Source: Cupriavidus sp. IDO
GTDB lineage: Bacteria > Pseudomonadota > Gammaproteobacteria > Burkholderiales > Burkholderiaceae
Assembly: GCF_000812465.1 (NCBI RefSeq)
Contig: NZ_JWMA01000165.1
Location: 85,403 to 149,402 of the forward strand
Reading direction: 5' to 3'
DNA: 64,000 nucleotides
Shown: piece after piece, positions 42,818 to 51,108 of the stretch
Layout of the letters: each line of letters opens with the position of its first letter
Position numbering within the stretch: position 1 is the first letter of the stretch
Notes under the pieces: model-generated
The model's input: the letters and a program-made list of their open reading frames with translations, nothing else
Database searches by the model: none
Told to the model about the DNA's origin: nothing
Program-made: the position numbers and the translations under genes

Positions 42818-43282
42818 ATGAAATGCCCCTTTTGCGGTCATTCCAATACCCAGGTGCTCGACACCCGCATGTCGGAAGACGGCGATACTGTCCGCCGCCG
42901 CCGCCGCTGCGAATCCTGCGACCGCCGCTTCACCACCTATGAACGGATCGAACTGTTCTTCCCGGCCATCGTCAAGAAGAACGGCTCCCGCGTCGACTAC
43001 ACCCGCGACAAGCTGAAAGGCTCGATGCGCCTGGCCCTGCGCAAGCGCCCCGTCTCGGCCGAAGCCATCGACGAAGCCATCACCCGCATCGAAGAAAAAC
43101 TGCTCGCCCTCGGCGAGAAGGAAATCCCCAGCAGCCAGGTCGGCGAACTGGTCATGCGCGAACTGCGCAAGCTCGACAAGATCGCGTATATCCGCTTTGC
43201 TTCGGTGTACCGGAGTTTTGAGGATGTGTCGGAGTTTTCAGATGTGCTGGCCGAGGTGACGGCGGGGAACAGCAAGCGGTGA
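42818..43282 (+). CDS. nrdR: Ribonucleotide reductase repressor NrdR
   Basis: A 154-residue repressor. The N-terminal zinc ribbon has MKCPFCGHSNTQVLDTR and RRCESCDRRFTTYER (four cysteines at about 3, 6, 31 and 34), followed by an ATP-cone with KGSMRLALRKRPVS. NrdR senses ATP/dATP and represses nrd genes elsewhere. The position after glyA is conserved in Burkholderiales. Confidence 0.97.
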   Translation: MKCPFCGHSNTQVLDTRMSEDGDTVRRRRRCESCDRRFTTYERIELFFPAIVKKNGSRVDYTRDKLKGSMRLALRKRPVSAEAIDEAITRIEEKLLALGEKEIPSSQVGELVMRELRKLDKIAYIRFASVYRSFEDVSEFSDVLAEVTAGNSKR

Positions 43283-43304
43283 GGCTTGCGACCCGCTGCC
43301 GCCT

Positions 43305-43570
43305 TCAGCGCTCCCAGCAATTCTGGAGGTAGGCCGCCGGATTCGCCCCGACTGTATTCAGCCGCGTGCCGGCCTGATCCAACGTGCACGTGCCGCATGC
43401 GTCGGCGGTGGCATCCACTGGCACTGCCTGCAGGACATAGCCCTTCGCCGTCAACGAATTGGCGACAATCGAAATGTTGAAGCGAACTCGCGCACTGTCG
43501 CGTGGCGATGTCCTGAACGCGGCCGGCAGCGCGTAGGCTATGCCGCCCGCGTCCGGGTTGTAGCGGTCAT
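43305..43570 (-). pseudogene. 3'-terminal remnant of a type IV pilin gene (PilE-like)
   Basis: The last 80 or so codons of this minus-strand frame read as a pilin C-terminal domain: ALPAAFRTSPRDSARVRFNI, then ANSLTAKGYVLQAVPV, then the disulfide loop with CGTCTLDQAGTRLN and a final LQNCWER. No upstream frame contains the leader and FTLIELM-type helix every type IV pilin needs; the sequence before about 43570 is Arg/Pro/Ser-rich and unlike a pilin. I read it as a truncated remnant. In relatives, as I recall, a minor-pilin operon lies between nrdR and ribD, so this may be its deletion scar. The exact breakpoint cannot be fixed by eye. Confidence 0.6.
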
Positions 43571-43831
43571 AGACCGGGCGTGGCAGCCATGCGCTGCGAT
43601 TCACAGCTGTGGGATACTCTCGATCGGAGCAAGGCGGCTTCCAGGCGGCCACCTTCTCGCTCAGCCGTCGCGGCGGGCAGCGCCAGGTCCGGCTTGGGGC
43701 GCAGGGACGTATCCGACTCTGCACACCGGTGCGCGACAGCGACTGCGATACCGCGGACGGGCCCGGCCCGCCGTGACCCTGGAAAGCCATCCTTCCCATC
43801 GACTGCCAACCAGCCAAACGCTACAGGCTCA

Positions 43832-44947
43832 ATGTTTTCCGACACCGACCACGCCGCCATGCAACAGGCGCTCGCGCTCGCCGCGCGTGGCATGTTCATC
43901 ACAACCCCGAATCCGCGCGTCGGCTGCGTGCTGAGCAAGGACGGGCAGATCATCGGCCAGGGCTTCACCCAGCCGGCCGGGCACGACCACGCCGAGATCC
44001 AGGCGATGAAGGATGCGGTGGGGCGTGGCTTCGATCCTGCCGGCGCCACGGCGTATGTCACGCTGGAGCCGTGCAGCCATTTCGGCCGCACGCCCCCTTG
44101 TGCCGAGGCGCTGGTTCGCGCCGGCATCGCGCGCGTGGTGGCGGCGATGGAAGATCCCAACCCGGCGGTGTCGGGCCGTGGTCTGCAGCGGCTGCGCGAA
44201 GCAGGCATCGACGTACGGTGCGGCCTGCTCGAGAAAGAGGCGCGCGACCTGAATATCGGTTTCGTGTCCCGGATGACGCGCGGCCTGCCCTGGGTGCGCG
44301 TCAAGGTGGCCGCATCGATGGACGGCGGCACGGCGCTGCACGACGGCACCAGCCAGTGGATCACCGGACAGGCAGCGCGCGATGACGGGCACGCCTGGCG
44401 CGCGCGCGCCTGCGCGATCCTGACCGGCATTGGCACCGTGCGCGACGACAATCCGCAACTGACCGTGCGCGCCATCCCGACCCCGCGCCAGCCGCAACGC
44501 GTGCTGGTCGATTCCCGCCTGGAGGTTCCGCTGGACGCGCGCATGCTCGCCGCCGACACCGGCGACTTTGCCAAACCCGTGCTGGTATTCTGCGCCCTCG
44601 ACAACCGCGAGCGGCGCCATGCGCTTGAAGCCCGCGGCGCCGAAGTGGTGGTGCTGCCCAACCCGCACGGCAAGGTCGAGCTGCGCAAGATGCTGGAAGA
44701 GCTCGGTCGGCGCGGCATCAACGAACTGCATGTGGAAGCCGGTTACAAGCTCAACGGATCACTGATCCGTGAGCATTGCGCCGACGAACTGCTGATCTAC
44801 CTCGCACCCAAGCTGCTCGGCGACGCGCAGGGCATGTTCAACCTGCCGCCGCTGTCGCGGTTGCAGGATGCCGCAGCGTTCCGCTGGCACGACGTGCGGC
44901 AGATCGGCGACGACCTGCGGTTGATCGCCCGCCGCAACGACAGCTGA
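43832..44947 (+). CDS. ribD: Riboflavin deaminase/reductase RibD
   Basis: A 371-residue bifunctional enzyme. The N-terminal deaminase domain has the zinc site HAEIQAMKDA and TLEPCSHFGRTPPCAEAL. The C-terminal reductase domain has RVKVAASMDGGTALHDGTSQ and ELHVEAGYKLNGSLI. It performs the second and third steps of riboflavin synthesis. The start MFSDTDHAAMQQALALA at 43832 matches the family. The open frame extends upstream to 43580 but overlaps the pilin remnant region. ribE begins 92 bp downstream. Confidence 0.95.
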   Translation: MFSDTDHAAMQQALALAARGMFITTPNPRVGCVLSKDGQIIGQGFTQPAGHDHAEIQAMKDAVGRGFDPAGATAYVTLEPCSHFGRTPPCAEALVRAGIARVVAAMEDPNPAVSGRGLQRLREAGIDVRCGLLEKEARDLNIGFVSRMTRGLPWVRVKVAASMDGGTALHDGTSQWITGQAARDDGHAWRARACAILTGIGTVRDDNPQLTVRAIPTPRQPQRVLVDSRLEVPLDARMLAADTGDFAKPVLVFCALDNRERRHALEARGAEVVVLPNPHGKVELRKMLEELGRRGINELHVEAGYKLNGSLIREHCADELLIYLAPKLLGDAQGMFNLPPLSRLQDAAAFRWHDVRQIGDDLRLIARRNDS

Positions 44948-45039
44948 CCGCCGGGCCGGCACGCGGCACGAGCCCTCACGGCCCCATAGATAACATGCGG
45001 GATCCCCGCCCAACTTTCAGAACGATTCAAGAACCCATC

Positions 45040-45663
45040 ATGTTTACTGGCATTGTGGCGGCCGTAGGCCGCATCGAAACCGTGACTCCACTGGGCGCTG
45101 GCGCCGACGCCGGCGTGCGCCTGCGCATTGCATCGGGCGAGCTTGACCTGTCGGATGTCATCATCGGCGACAGCATCGCCATCCAGGGCGCATGCATGAC
45201 GGTGGTCGCGCTGGCGGCAGACGGCTTTGACGTGGAGGTCTCGCGGGAGTCGCTCGACAAGACCGTGGGGCTGGAGCGCGCCGGCCGCGTCAATCTCGAA
45301 AAGGCCCTGCGCCTGGCGGATCGGCTCGGTGGCCACCTGGTGTCGGGCCATGTCGACGGACTGGGCGAAGTCGTCCATTTCGCGCCGGTCGGCGAATCGC
45401 ACGAACTGCGCATTCGCGCCCCGCGCGAACTCGGCCGCTACCTGGCGTACAAGGGTTCGGTGGTGGTCAACGGCGTGTCGCTGACCGTCAACCGCGTCAG
45501 CGATGAAGCCGATGGCTGCGTATTTTCCATCAACCTCATTCCGCATACGGTTGAAGTGACCACGCTGCAGGAACTCAAGCCGGGCGCTCGCGTGAACCTC
45601 GAGATCGACCTGATCGCGCGGTACGTGGAGCGGATGCTGTCCACGGCGCAGGCGCCATCGTAA
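45040..45663 (+). CDS. ribE: Riboflavin synthase alpha subunit RibE
   Basis: A 207-residue enzyme made of two lumazine-binding repeats. It begins MFTGIVAAVGRIETV, contains GDSIAIQGACMTVV in the first repeat and VVVNGVSLTVNRV in the second, and VSGHVDGLGEV between. It dismutates 6,7-dimethyl-8-ribityllumazine to riboflavin. A 14-bp hairpin follows the stop. ribBA, which usually comes next, is displaced by 3.8 kb here. Confidence 0.96.
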   Translation: MFTGIVAAVGRIETVTPLGAGADAGVRLRIASGELDLSDVIIGDSIAIQGACMTVVALAADGFDVEVSRESLDKTVGLERAGRVNLEKALRLADRLGGHLVSGHVDGLGEVVHFAPVGESHELRIRAPRELGRYLAYKGSVVVNGVSLTVNRVSDEADGCVFSINLIPHTVEVTTLQELKPGARVNLEIDLIARYVERMLSTAQAPS

Positions 45664-45674
45664 CGGGCAAGCTT

Positions 45675-45712
45675 CGCGGGGCGTGGAATGCTTGCGCGTT
45701 CCACGCCCCGCG
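45675..45712 (+). terminator. Strong 14-bp-stem hairpin after ribE
   Basis: Arms 45675-45688 and 45699-45712 are perfectly complementary, with a 10-nt loop, 12 bp after the ribE stop. There is no T tract. It probably ends or protects the ribDE transcript and marks the boundary of the inserted block. Confidence 0.6.
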
Positions 45713-45802
45713 ATCATCGCGACGGGCAGGTATTGCGCCCAGCCAGTTCACTTTGCTCGCGTCGAGCGAAACCGGATATCGCGGAAGAACTCTGAGACGA
45801 CT

Positions 45803-46045
45803 CTACTTGCCTTCGTCAGGCACGTTGTATGTCTCACGCAGCTTGCTGGCAAACGGCAGGATTGCCTCGACGCACGCGGCACTATTGCCGCCCTCCATGG
45901 TCGACAGACTCCAGTTGCAGCCGCTGGCGTCCGGCGCGTGCCAGACCACATCGCCGAAACAGGCGCCCTCGCATTGCGCATATTTCGACTGCTCCGCACG
46001 GAGCATGGCGCGCAGTTCAGCCTTGTGCTTGATCTGTCTCGGCAT
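45803..46045 (-). CDS. Small hypothetical protein
   Basis: An 80-residue protein beginning MPRQIKHKAELRAMLRAEQ, acidic and aromatic in its middle (GACFGDVVWHAPDASGCNWS), without signal peptide or membrane segment. Three cysteines are present. A GGGGAGAG ribosome binding site precedes 46045. No family is recognised. It is the first of several small genes that separate ribE from ribBA. Confidence 0.6.
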   Translation of the reverse strand: MPRQIKHKAELRAMLRAEQSKYAQCEGACFGDVVWHAPDASGCNWSLSTMEGGNSAACVEAILPFASKLRETYNVPDEGK

Positions 46046-46126
46046 GGATGTCTCTCCCCTTCCTTTCTGAGCAAAGCCTGTGGCGCGATCCATGCCGCGC
46101 GCTAACTGTATTCGCGGACGTTCCGA

Positions 46127-46396
46127 TCACCTTGCCTTGACGAAGGTGGACATGCCGTCGATGGCTTCCCTGGCTGAAGACAAGGCAAGCGCGATGGCAG
46201 CGTGCGGCGCGTTGGCGAAATGCTGAATCAGCGGTGGCACCTGCCGCAGGGACCCCATGCCGGCGCTGACCTGGGTGATGGTCACGGTAGCGAGGAAGCC
46301 CGGTTGCGCCGCTTCGCCGCCCGGGGCTTCACCGGGTGCACGACGCACGTTAGCAGACACTTTGAAACCCTTGTAGATCGCGTTGTTCTGAGACAT
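46127..46396 (-). CDS. Small hypothetical protein
   Basis: An 89-residue protein (MSQNNAIYKGFKVSANVRRA...) with a strong GAAAGGAG ribosome binding site. The sequence looks like a small beta-rich domain followed by an Ala-rich helix (FANAPHAAIALALSSAREA). No family is recognised. It lies 81 bp upstream of the other small minus-strand gene and may share its transcript. Confidence 0.6.
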   Translation of the reverse strand: MSQNNAIYKGFKVSANVRRAPGEAPGGEAAQPGFLATVTITQVSAGMGSLRQVPPLIQHFANAPHAAIALALSSAREAIDGMSTFVKAR

Positions 46397-46722
46397 GTTG
46401 GTCTCCTTTCATCACTGAGCATACGCTGATAGCCAGGTTGTGTCCGATTTACTTCTGGTGCAACACCGGCAGCTGCCGCGATCCGCGTCCACGTGCGGTC
46501 CGCCATTCCGAAGGTGCGCCATGCAATGCCTTTCGGCCTATGCTGCCGGCCTATGTTGTAAGTGACCTAGGATGCCAGGCAGCGGACAACTAGAATGTTA
46601 TTGGAGCGTTTCCCGGGCATGTGCCCCAGGTAACGCCTGCCACTCGTTTCCGGGCTTCCCCCTCGATGACGTCTTAGGACCAGTGACTCCTGAAGTCACT
46701 TACGGGGACACCTGGAAAATTC
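46397..46722. other. Intergenic region with inverted repeat AGTGACT/AGTCACT
   Basis: This 326-bp stretch holds no convincing gene. AGTGACT-CCTGA-AGTCACT (46682-46700) is an exact inverted repeat, and AGTGAC also occurs at 46561-46566. These could be binding sites for the divergent small genes. Nothing else is visible. Confidence 0.4.
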
Positions 46723-47037
46723 ATGCAAGACTCCCTGCCGCGACTTCTGGTCGCCTGCGACCTCGGTCACCCGCGGTTTTGCTCATTCGCCAGGATCGAC
46801 ACCGTCGATCTCGGACGATTTCCACCCGAAGCTATCCGCAAGCCAATCGCCAGGCTGATTCGCGCGATTTTTGCCGGCCTGGCGCGACCTTGGCTGCCCG
46901 AGCCGCACCCACGTTGTGACGATGATGCGCTGGAAATCCTGGGCAATGCCGACAGGATGGAGACCGTCACACGATCGCAGTGGCACGCGCGCGCATTTCG
47001 CAGCGCTGCCCGCCTGCAGCCGTCGCTCAAACACTAA
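46723..47037 (+). CDS. Possible small protein, unsupported by family
   Basis: A 104-residue frame (MQDSLPRLLVACDLGHPRF...) with Arg/Ala-rich composition and no motif I recognise. The following frame starts 5 bp after its stop, which looks like an operon pair, but codon use is unremarkable and there is no clear ribosome binding site. It may be noncoding. Confidence 0.3.
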   Translation: MQDSLPRLLVACDLGHPRFCSFARIDTVDLGRFPPEAIRKPIARLIRAIFAGLARPWLPEPHPRCDDDALEILGNADRMETVTRSQWHARAFRSAARLQPSLKH

Positions 47038-47042
47038 AAGGA

Positions 47043-47339
47043 ATGACCGTGTCAGATCCCGCCACGAAGTTTCTCTACCGGCCCGTTCCCCTCATGCGAA
47101 TGCTGCGCTGCCGCCGATCCGGCATGTCGCTCAAGGCGACTGCCTGCAGATTCGGATTTGTCCGGCTCACGGCAACTCATTGGCACCGCGCTGCCACGCT
47201 GCTGATCGACTGGGATCGGGCGGTCGATGAAGGCTGGCCCAGATTGCAGCCACCCTCGACCCCGTTGCTCAAGCGGTTCCGCCGCTCCAGCGGGAAGCGC
47301 TATGCCGGCTTCCGACGTTTCACCGGAATTTTCAGTTAG
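47043..47339 (+). CDS. Possible small HTH-like protein
   Basis: A 98-residue basic frame preceded by AAAAGGA. Residues around SLKATACRFGFVRLTATHWH have the spacing of a helix-turn-helix, but the match is by eye and weak. It follows the previous frame by 5 bp. It could be a real orphan DNA-binding protein or chance. Confidence 0.35.
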   Translation: MTVSDPATKFLYRPVPLMRMLRCRRSGMSLKATACRFGFVRLTATHWHRAATLLIDWDRAVDEGWPRLQPPSTPLLKRFRRSSGKRYAGFRRFTGIFS

Positions 47340-47361
47340 TCCCGTAAGTAAAGGTACGACC

Positions 47362-47880
47362 ATGCGCACGCTACTGTATTTCAGGCTGAAGGACATCGCC
47401 ACAGCCAGGCTGGCTCAGACACGCCTTGGCGAACTGGCGGGAACGCCGGCACGTATCGGAGGACCGTGGTTCGTCCAGCGCGACAATCAGGCAGTCGATG
47501 GCCTGCCAAAGACCGATATCGGCCAGACCACATATCGCGAGGAAGCGGCTATCGCCGGTCTTCCGGTCGGAGCGCTCCTGGCAGCGCTGGTGATCTACCG
47601 ATACGGCGTACCGGCCGGCATGGGCGCCGGCGTCCTGGCGTACATCGGCGCTATGATGCTTGGTGCCATGATCGGCTGGTGGATCGGCGGACTGATCGGC
47701 GTGAGGGTCGTGCGCATCGGGCTGGCGCGACAAAAAGTGCAATTGGTGGAAGGCCAGTTTTTGATGGTCACCAGTTGCGAAAGAAGTTCCAAGGAGCAGC
47801 TGAAGCGGACAGTCAATGAACTGGGCGCTGTCAGCATTGATGAACATGACGACCTGCTGCCGAACTTCAGATGGCTATGA
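47362..47880 (+). CDS. Membrane protein with glycine-rich helices
   Basis: A 172-residue protein. The N-terminus is soluble-looking (MRTLLYFRLKDIATARLAQT), then two membrane helices with Gly-zipper spacing (LPVGALLAALVIYRYGVPAG and AYIGAMMLGAMIGWWIGGLI), then an acidic, charged C-terminus. This layout resembles small envelope or stress membrane proteins, but I cannot name a family. Start 47362 has AAAGG upstream. Confidence 0.65.
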   Translation: MRTLLYFRLKDIATARLAQTRLGELAGTPARIGGPWFVQRDNQAVDGLPKTDIGQTTYREEAAIAGLPVGALLAALVIYRYGVPAGMGAGVLAYIGAMMLGAMIGWWIGGLIGVRVVRIGLARQKVQLVEGQFLMVTSCERSSKEQLKRTVNELGAVSIDEHDDLLPNFRWL

Positions 47881-47946
47881 ATAATGCCGCTGACGTGCGC
47901 CGGCGCCCAACGATGGAAGCGCGTCGTCATCGAACCGAGGTCAAAG

Positions 47947-48180
47947 ATGGCTGAGAGTTTTTTCTATCACGATTGCCATGTCGTAGTGACGCTTGCCGAA
48001 GTGACCTTCGGCAGCTGGGACTGGTCCTATGTGCTGGACGACCACGCCCGTTTCACCAACCCGGCCGATGCGTTTCTCACGCGCGACCTTGCCCTGGCCG
48101 ACGCGACCAGGGCCGCAAGATCCCGCATCGCCAGGACATCCCGGATCCGCGATCCGATCCCGGCCATGGCAATGCCCTGA
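47947..48180 (+). CDS. Small hypothetical protein
   Basis: A 77-residue frame starting MAESFFYHDCHVVVTLAEVT, with GAGG 8 nt upstream and about 66 bp after the membrane-protein gene. An upstream ATG at 47884 would add 21 residues. No motif is recognised; the composition is plausible for a small cytosolic protein. Confidence 0.45.
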   Translation: MAESFFYHDCHVVVTLAEVTFGSWDWSYVLDDHARFTNPADAFLTRDLALADATRAARSRIARTSRIRDPIPAMAMP

Positions 48181-48285
48181 ATCGCAACGCATTGACAGCG
48201 CCGGCAAGTTCCTGACATCTGGCTGCTTCCGCCATCGGTCGGCCGGCACCATCGCGGGCGTGGCCGCACGCGTCAGCAATCGGCA

Positions 48286-49122
48286 CTACTCCTCGTTCGA
48301 TTCCGCGCCGACGGTCTCCTGCACTTTCCGCGACAGCATCCAGTCCGATATCGCCAGCATTACCGGGCGCTCCCGCCCGACAAAGCCGTGCGCGGAAAAC
48401 GCCTCGCACGGATCACCACGCGCCCCCTTGGTGCCGCGCACGGTGACGAGCGGCGCATTGCCCTTGCGGGCGACAATGCTGCGGTATTGCGTCACCGGAC
48501 ACGGGTCGTCCTGGTGATGAACGAATAGCTGATCGGTCTTCACCGCACTCCAGTCGAAGTCGCGCATCGGCAAGCCGTGCGCCAGGACGCGCCCGGTGCG
48601 TGGATCGGTGAATGTGGCCGTGTGCACCGCACCGTCGATTCGATTCCCAAGCTTCAATGCAAGAAAAGCGCTGGATACCGTGCCGTAGCTCGTGCCGATC
48701 AGATAGATCTTGCTGACACCATAGTCGGCCTTCAGTTTGTCGATGGCCGCACCAATGTCCTGCGCATACTGCTCCGAAGTCCGATAGGCATCATCGCAAC
48801 TGTTCCAGCGCGCCTTCGGGCAATCCACCATCACGGCCAGAACCTTGTCGCTGACCAGGTGCCGCCGCGCCCGAACCAGGAAGTTGCCACGCAGTTGATA
48901 GGTGGGCGTGCCGCCTTCGTTCTGGATCTTCAGTACGCCCGGATAGCCGGGAAACAGCAGCACGGCGACCTGTGGCTGGCTGCCCCGCTGCTTGCTGACG
49001 ATGAGATTCAGGTCACTGCCGCTCGCCAGCGCCACCGTGACAACGGATTCTTCCAGCGCCGCTTCCTGGGCCCATACCGAGACGCTCAGGCAAAGCACGA
49101 CTGCCGCCATGAGAGTTTTCAT
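48286..49122 (-). CDS. Exported alpha/beta-hydrolase-like protein
   Basis: A 278-residue protein with a clear signal peptide (MKTLMAAVVLCLSVSVWAQ). The fold is alpha/beta hydrolase: VAVLLFPGYPGVLK near the N-terminus, the nucleophile elbow YLIGTSYGTVSSAF, a likely acid in LFVHHQDDPCP and a His in FSAHGFVGRE. It probably acts in the periplasm on an unknown ester or amide. A CGGAGC ribosome binding site supports 49122. It is divergent from ribBA. Confidence 0.78.
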   Translation of the reverse strand: MKTLMAAVVLCLSVSVWAQEAALEESVVTVALASGSDLNLIVSKQRGSQPQVAVLLFPGYPGVLKIQNEGGTPTYQLRGNFLVRARRHLVSDKVLAVMVDCPKARWNSCDDAYRTSEQYAQDIGAAIDKLKADYGVSKIYLIGTSYGTVSSAFLALKLGNRIDGAVHTATFTDPRTGRVLAHGLPMRDFDWSAVKTDQLFVHHQDDPCPVTQYRSIVARKGNAPLVTVRGTKGARGDPCEAFSAHGFVGRERPVMLAISDWMLSRKVQETVGAESNEE

Positions 49123-49430
49123 TGCTGTGCTCCGCTTGTTGATTGTTCTGTTTGCAGGACACGGCGCATGGCGGGTGCAGAGGAAATGCGCCTGATGCCA
49201 ATCAATATAGAGGACCGGCCGCCTGGCAATCCCGCCCGGATCGGGGAGGCCCCATCCCGCGGGCGCCGCTCCCCTCCCTCCTTGCCTGCCTTGGCGTACA
49301 ATAGCTGGCTTGACTGGGCGTCCCCGCCATGGTCGGCCCGGGCCACGCCCCGCCGCCGCAGTTCACCCGCAATTACCAGCCGTCGCCGTTTCCTTTCCGC
49401 ATTTCCGCCCTATTTGCCGTCCAGCACGCC
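49123..49430. other. Intergenic region upstream of ribBA
   Basis: This 308-bp region separates the divergent hydrolase and ribBA genes. TACAAT (49297-49302) is a plausible -10 for ribBA, with no good -35. I looked for the conserved core of an FMN riboswitch and did not find it. No other gene is evident. Confidence 0.4.
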
Positions 49431-50540
49431 ATGACAATCGCCCGTACCGAAGACATCATTGCCGACATCCGTGCCGGCCGCATGGTCATCCTTGTTGACG
49501 AAGAAGACCGCGAAAATGAAGGGGACCTCGTCCTGGCTGCCGATTTCGTCACTCCGGAGGCCATCAACTTCATGGCCAAGCACGGCCGGGGGCTGATTTG
49601 CCTGACGCTGACGGCCGAACGCTGCCGCCAGCTCGACCTGCACCCGATGGTGAGCCGCAACGGCACCCAGCACGGCACCAACTTCACGGTCTCGATCGAA
49701 GCGGCCGAAGGCGTCACTACCGGCATTTCCGCCGCCGACCGCGCGCGCACCGTCCAGGCGGCGGTCGCCCGTGACGCCAGGCCGGCGGACCTGGTCCAGC
49801 CGGGCCACATCTTCCCGCTGACGGCCCAACCCGGCGGCGTGCTGATCCGTGCCGGCCATACCGAAGCCGGTTGCGACCTTGGCGCGCTGGCCGGCCTGAC
49901 GCCCGCGGCCGTGATCTGCGAGATCATGAAGGACGACGGCACCATGGCGCGCCTGCCGGACCTGATCGAATTCGCACAGGAACACGACCTGAAGATCGGC
50001 ACCATCGCCGACCTGATTCACTACCGCAGCCGTACCGAAAGCATTGTCGAGCGCGTGGGCGAGCGCGCCATGCAGACCCCGTATGGCGCTTTCCACAGCA
50101 TCGCCTACCGCGACAAGCCGACCGGCCAGGCCCACCTCGCACTGATCAAGGGCACGCCGACGCCCTCCACCGAGACGCTGGTGCGCGTGCACGAGCCGTT
50201 CTCGGTGCTGGATATGCTGGAAGTGTCGCGCACGACCCACTCGTGGAGCCTGCCCGCGGCGCTGGAAGCCATCGGCAAGGCCGAGAGCGGCGTGATGGTG
50301 CTGCTGAACTGCGGCGACTCGTCCGACCAGCTCTTCACCCAGTTCAGCGCCCTGGACGCGCCGCAATCGCGCCCCCGCCGCAAGCCCGACCTGCGCACCT
50401 ATGGCATGGGCGCGCAGATCCTGAAGGATGTGGGCGTGGGCAGGATGCGCGTGCTGGCATCGCCGCTGAAGATGCCCAGCATGACCGGCTACGATCTGGA
50501 AGTGACCGGCTACCAGCCCATGAGCGGCCAGGCCGACTGA
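49431..50540 (+). CDS. ribBA: RibBA-type DHBP synthase with degenerate GTP cyclohydrolase II domain
   Basis: A 369-residue protein. The N-terminal 3,4-dihydroxy-2-butanone-4-phosphate synthase domain is intact: VDEEDRENEGDLVLAADFVT, RNGTQHGTNFTVSIEA and RAGHTEAGCDLGALAG. The C-terminal GTP cyclohydrolase II-like domain lacks the zinc cysteines and the HRQEGRG segment that active RibA enzymes carry; at the zinc position it has VHEPFSVLDMLEVS. It therefore likely supplies only DHBP. It starts at ATG 49431. ribH follows 64 bp later. Confidence 0.93.
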   Translation: MTIARTEDIIADIRAGRMVILVDEEDRENEGDLVLAADFVTPEAINFMAKHGRGLICLTLTAERCRQLDLHPMVSRNGTQHGTNFTVSIEAAEGVTTGISAADRARTVQAAVARDARPADLVQPGHIFPLTAQPGGVLIRAGHTEAGCDLGALAGLTPAAVICEIMKDDGTMARLPDLIEFAQEHDLKIGTIADLIHYRSRTESIVERVGERAMQTPYGAFHSIAYRDKPTGQAHLALIKGTPTPSTETLVRVHEPFSVLDMLEVSRTTHSWSLPAALEAIGKAESGVMVLLNCGDSSDQLFTQFSALDAPQSRPRRKPDLRTYGMGAQILKDVGVGRMRVLASPLKMPSMTGYDLEVTGYQPMSGQAD

Positions 50541-50604
50541 ACCTGAACAATCTGGCGGCCGCGTCTACTTGCGTCCGCCACCCCCGAACCCTGGAGAACT
50601 GAAC

Positions 50605-51108
50605 ATGGATCACGGCTTCTACCCCAGCAACCTCGACGGTGAAGGCCTGCGCATCGGCATCGTGCAGGCCCGCTTCAACGAACCGGTCTGCGCCGAACTG
50701 CTCGAAGCCTGCACGGCCGAGCTGGACAAGCTCGGCGTGGAGGGCGAGGACACCCTGGTGGTGACCGTCCCCGGCGCGCTGGAAATTCCGCTGGCGTTGC
50801 AGAAGATGGCCGAAAGCGGCCAGTTCGACGCACTGGTCGCCCTGGGCGCCGTGGTGCGCGGCGAGACCTATCATTTCGAGCTGGTCTCGAACGAGTCCGG
50901 CGCCGGCATCACCCGCGTCGGCCTGGATTTCAACGTGCCGATCGCCAACGGCATCCTGACCGTCGACACCGACGAGCAGGCCCATGCCCGCACCCGCGAA
51001 AAGGGCCGCGACTGCGCCCGCGCCGCGGTGGAAATGGCCAACCTGGTCGTAGCCCTCGATTCGCTGCGCAGCCAGGAAGACGATGAAGACGAGGACGACG
51101 ATGAGTGA
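50605..51108 (+). CDS. ribH: Lumazine synthase RibH
   Basis: A 167-residue enzyme that condenses DHBP and the ribityl pyrimidine to 6,7-dimethyl-8-ribityllumazine. VVTVPGALEIPLALQKMAES, VALGAVVRGETYHFELVSNE (catalytic His region) and NGILTVDTDEQAHAR are diagnostic. The tail is acidic (QEDDEDEDDDE). A CTGGAGA ribosome binding site precedes 50605. Its end overlaps nusB by 8 bp. Confidence 0.96.
   Translation: MDHGFYPSNLDGEGLRIGIVQARFNEPVCAELLEACTAELDKLGVEGEDTLVVTVPGALEIPLALQKMAESGQFDALVALGAVVRGETYHFELVSNESGAGITRVGLDFNVPIANGILTVDTDEQAHARTREKGRDCARAAVEMANLVVALDSLRSQEDDEDEDDDE

Noticed and set aside
43580..43831. Longer N-terminus for RibD
   Set aside because: The conserved family start is at 43832 and the extension overlaps the pilin remnant region.
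49123..49430. FMN riboswitch upstream of ribBA
   Set aside because: I looked for the conserved FMN core and did not find it.
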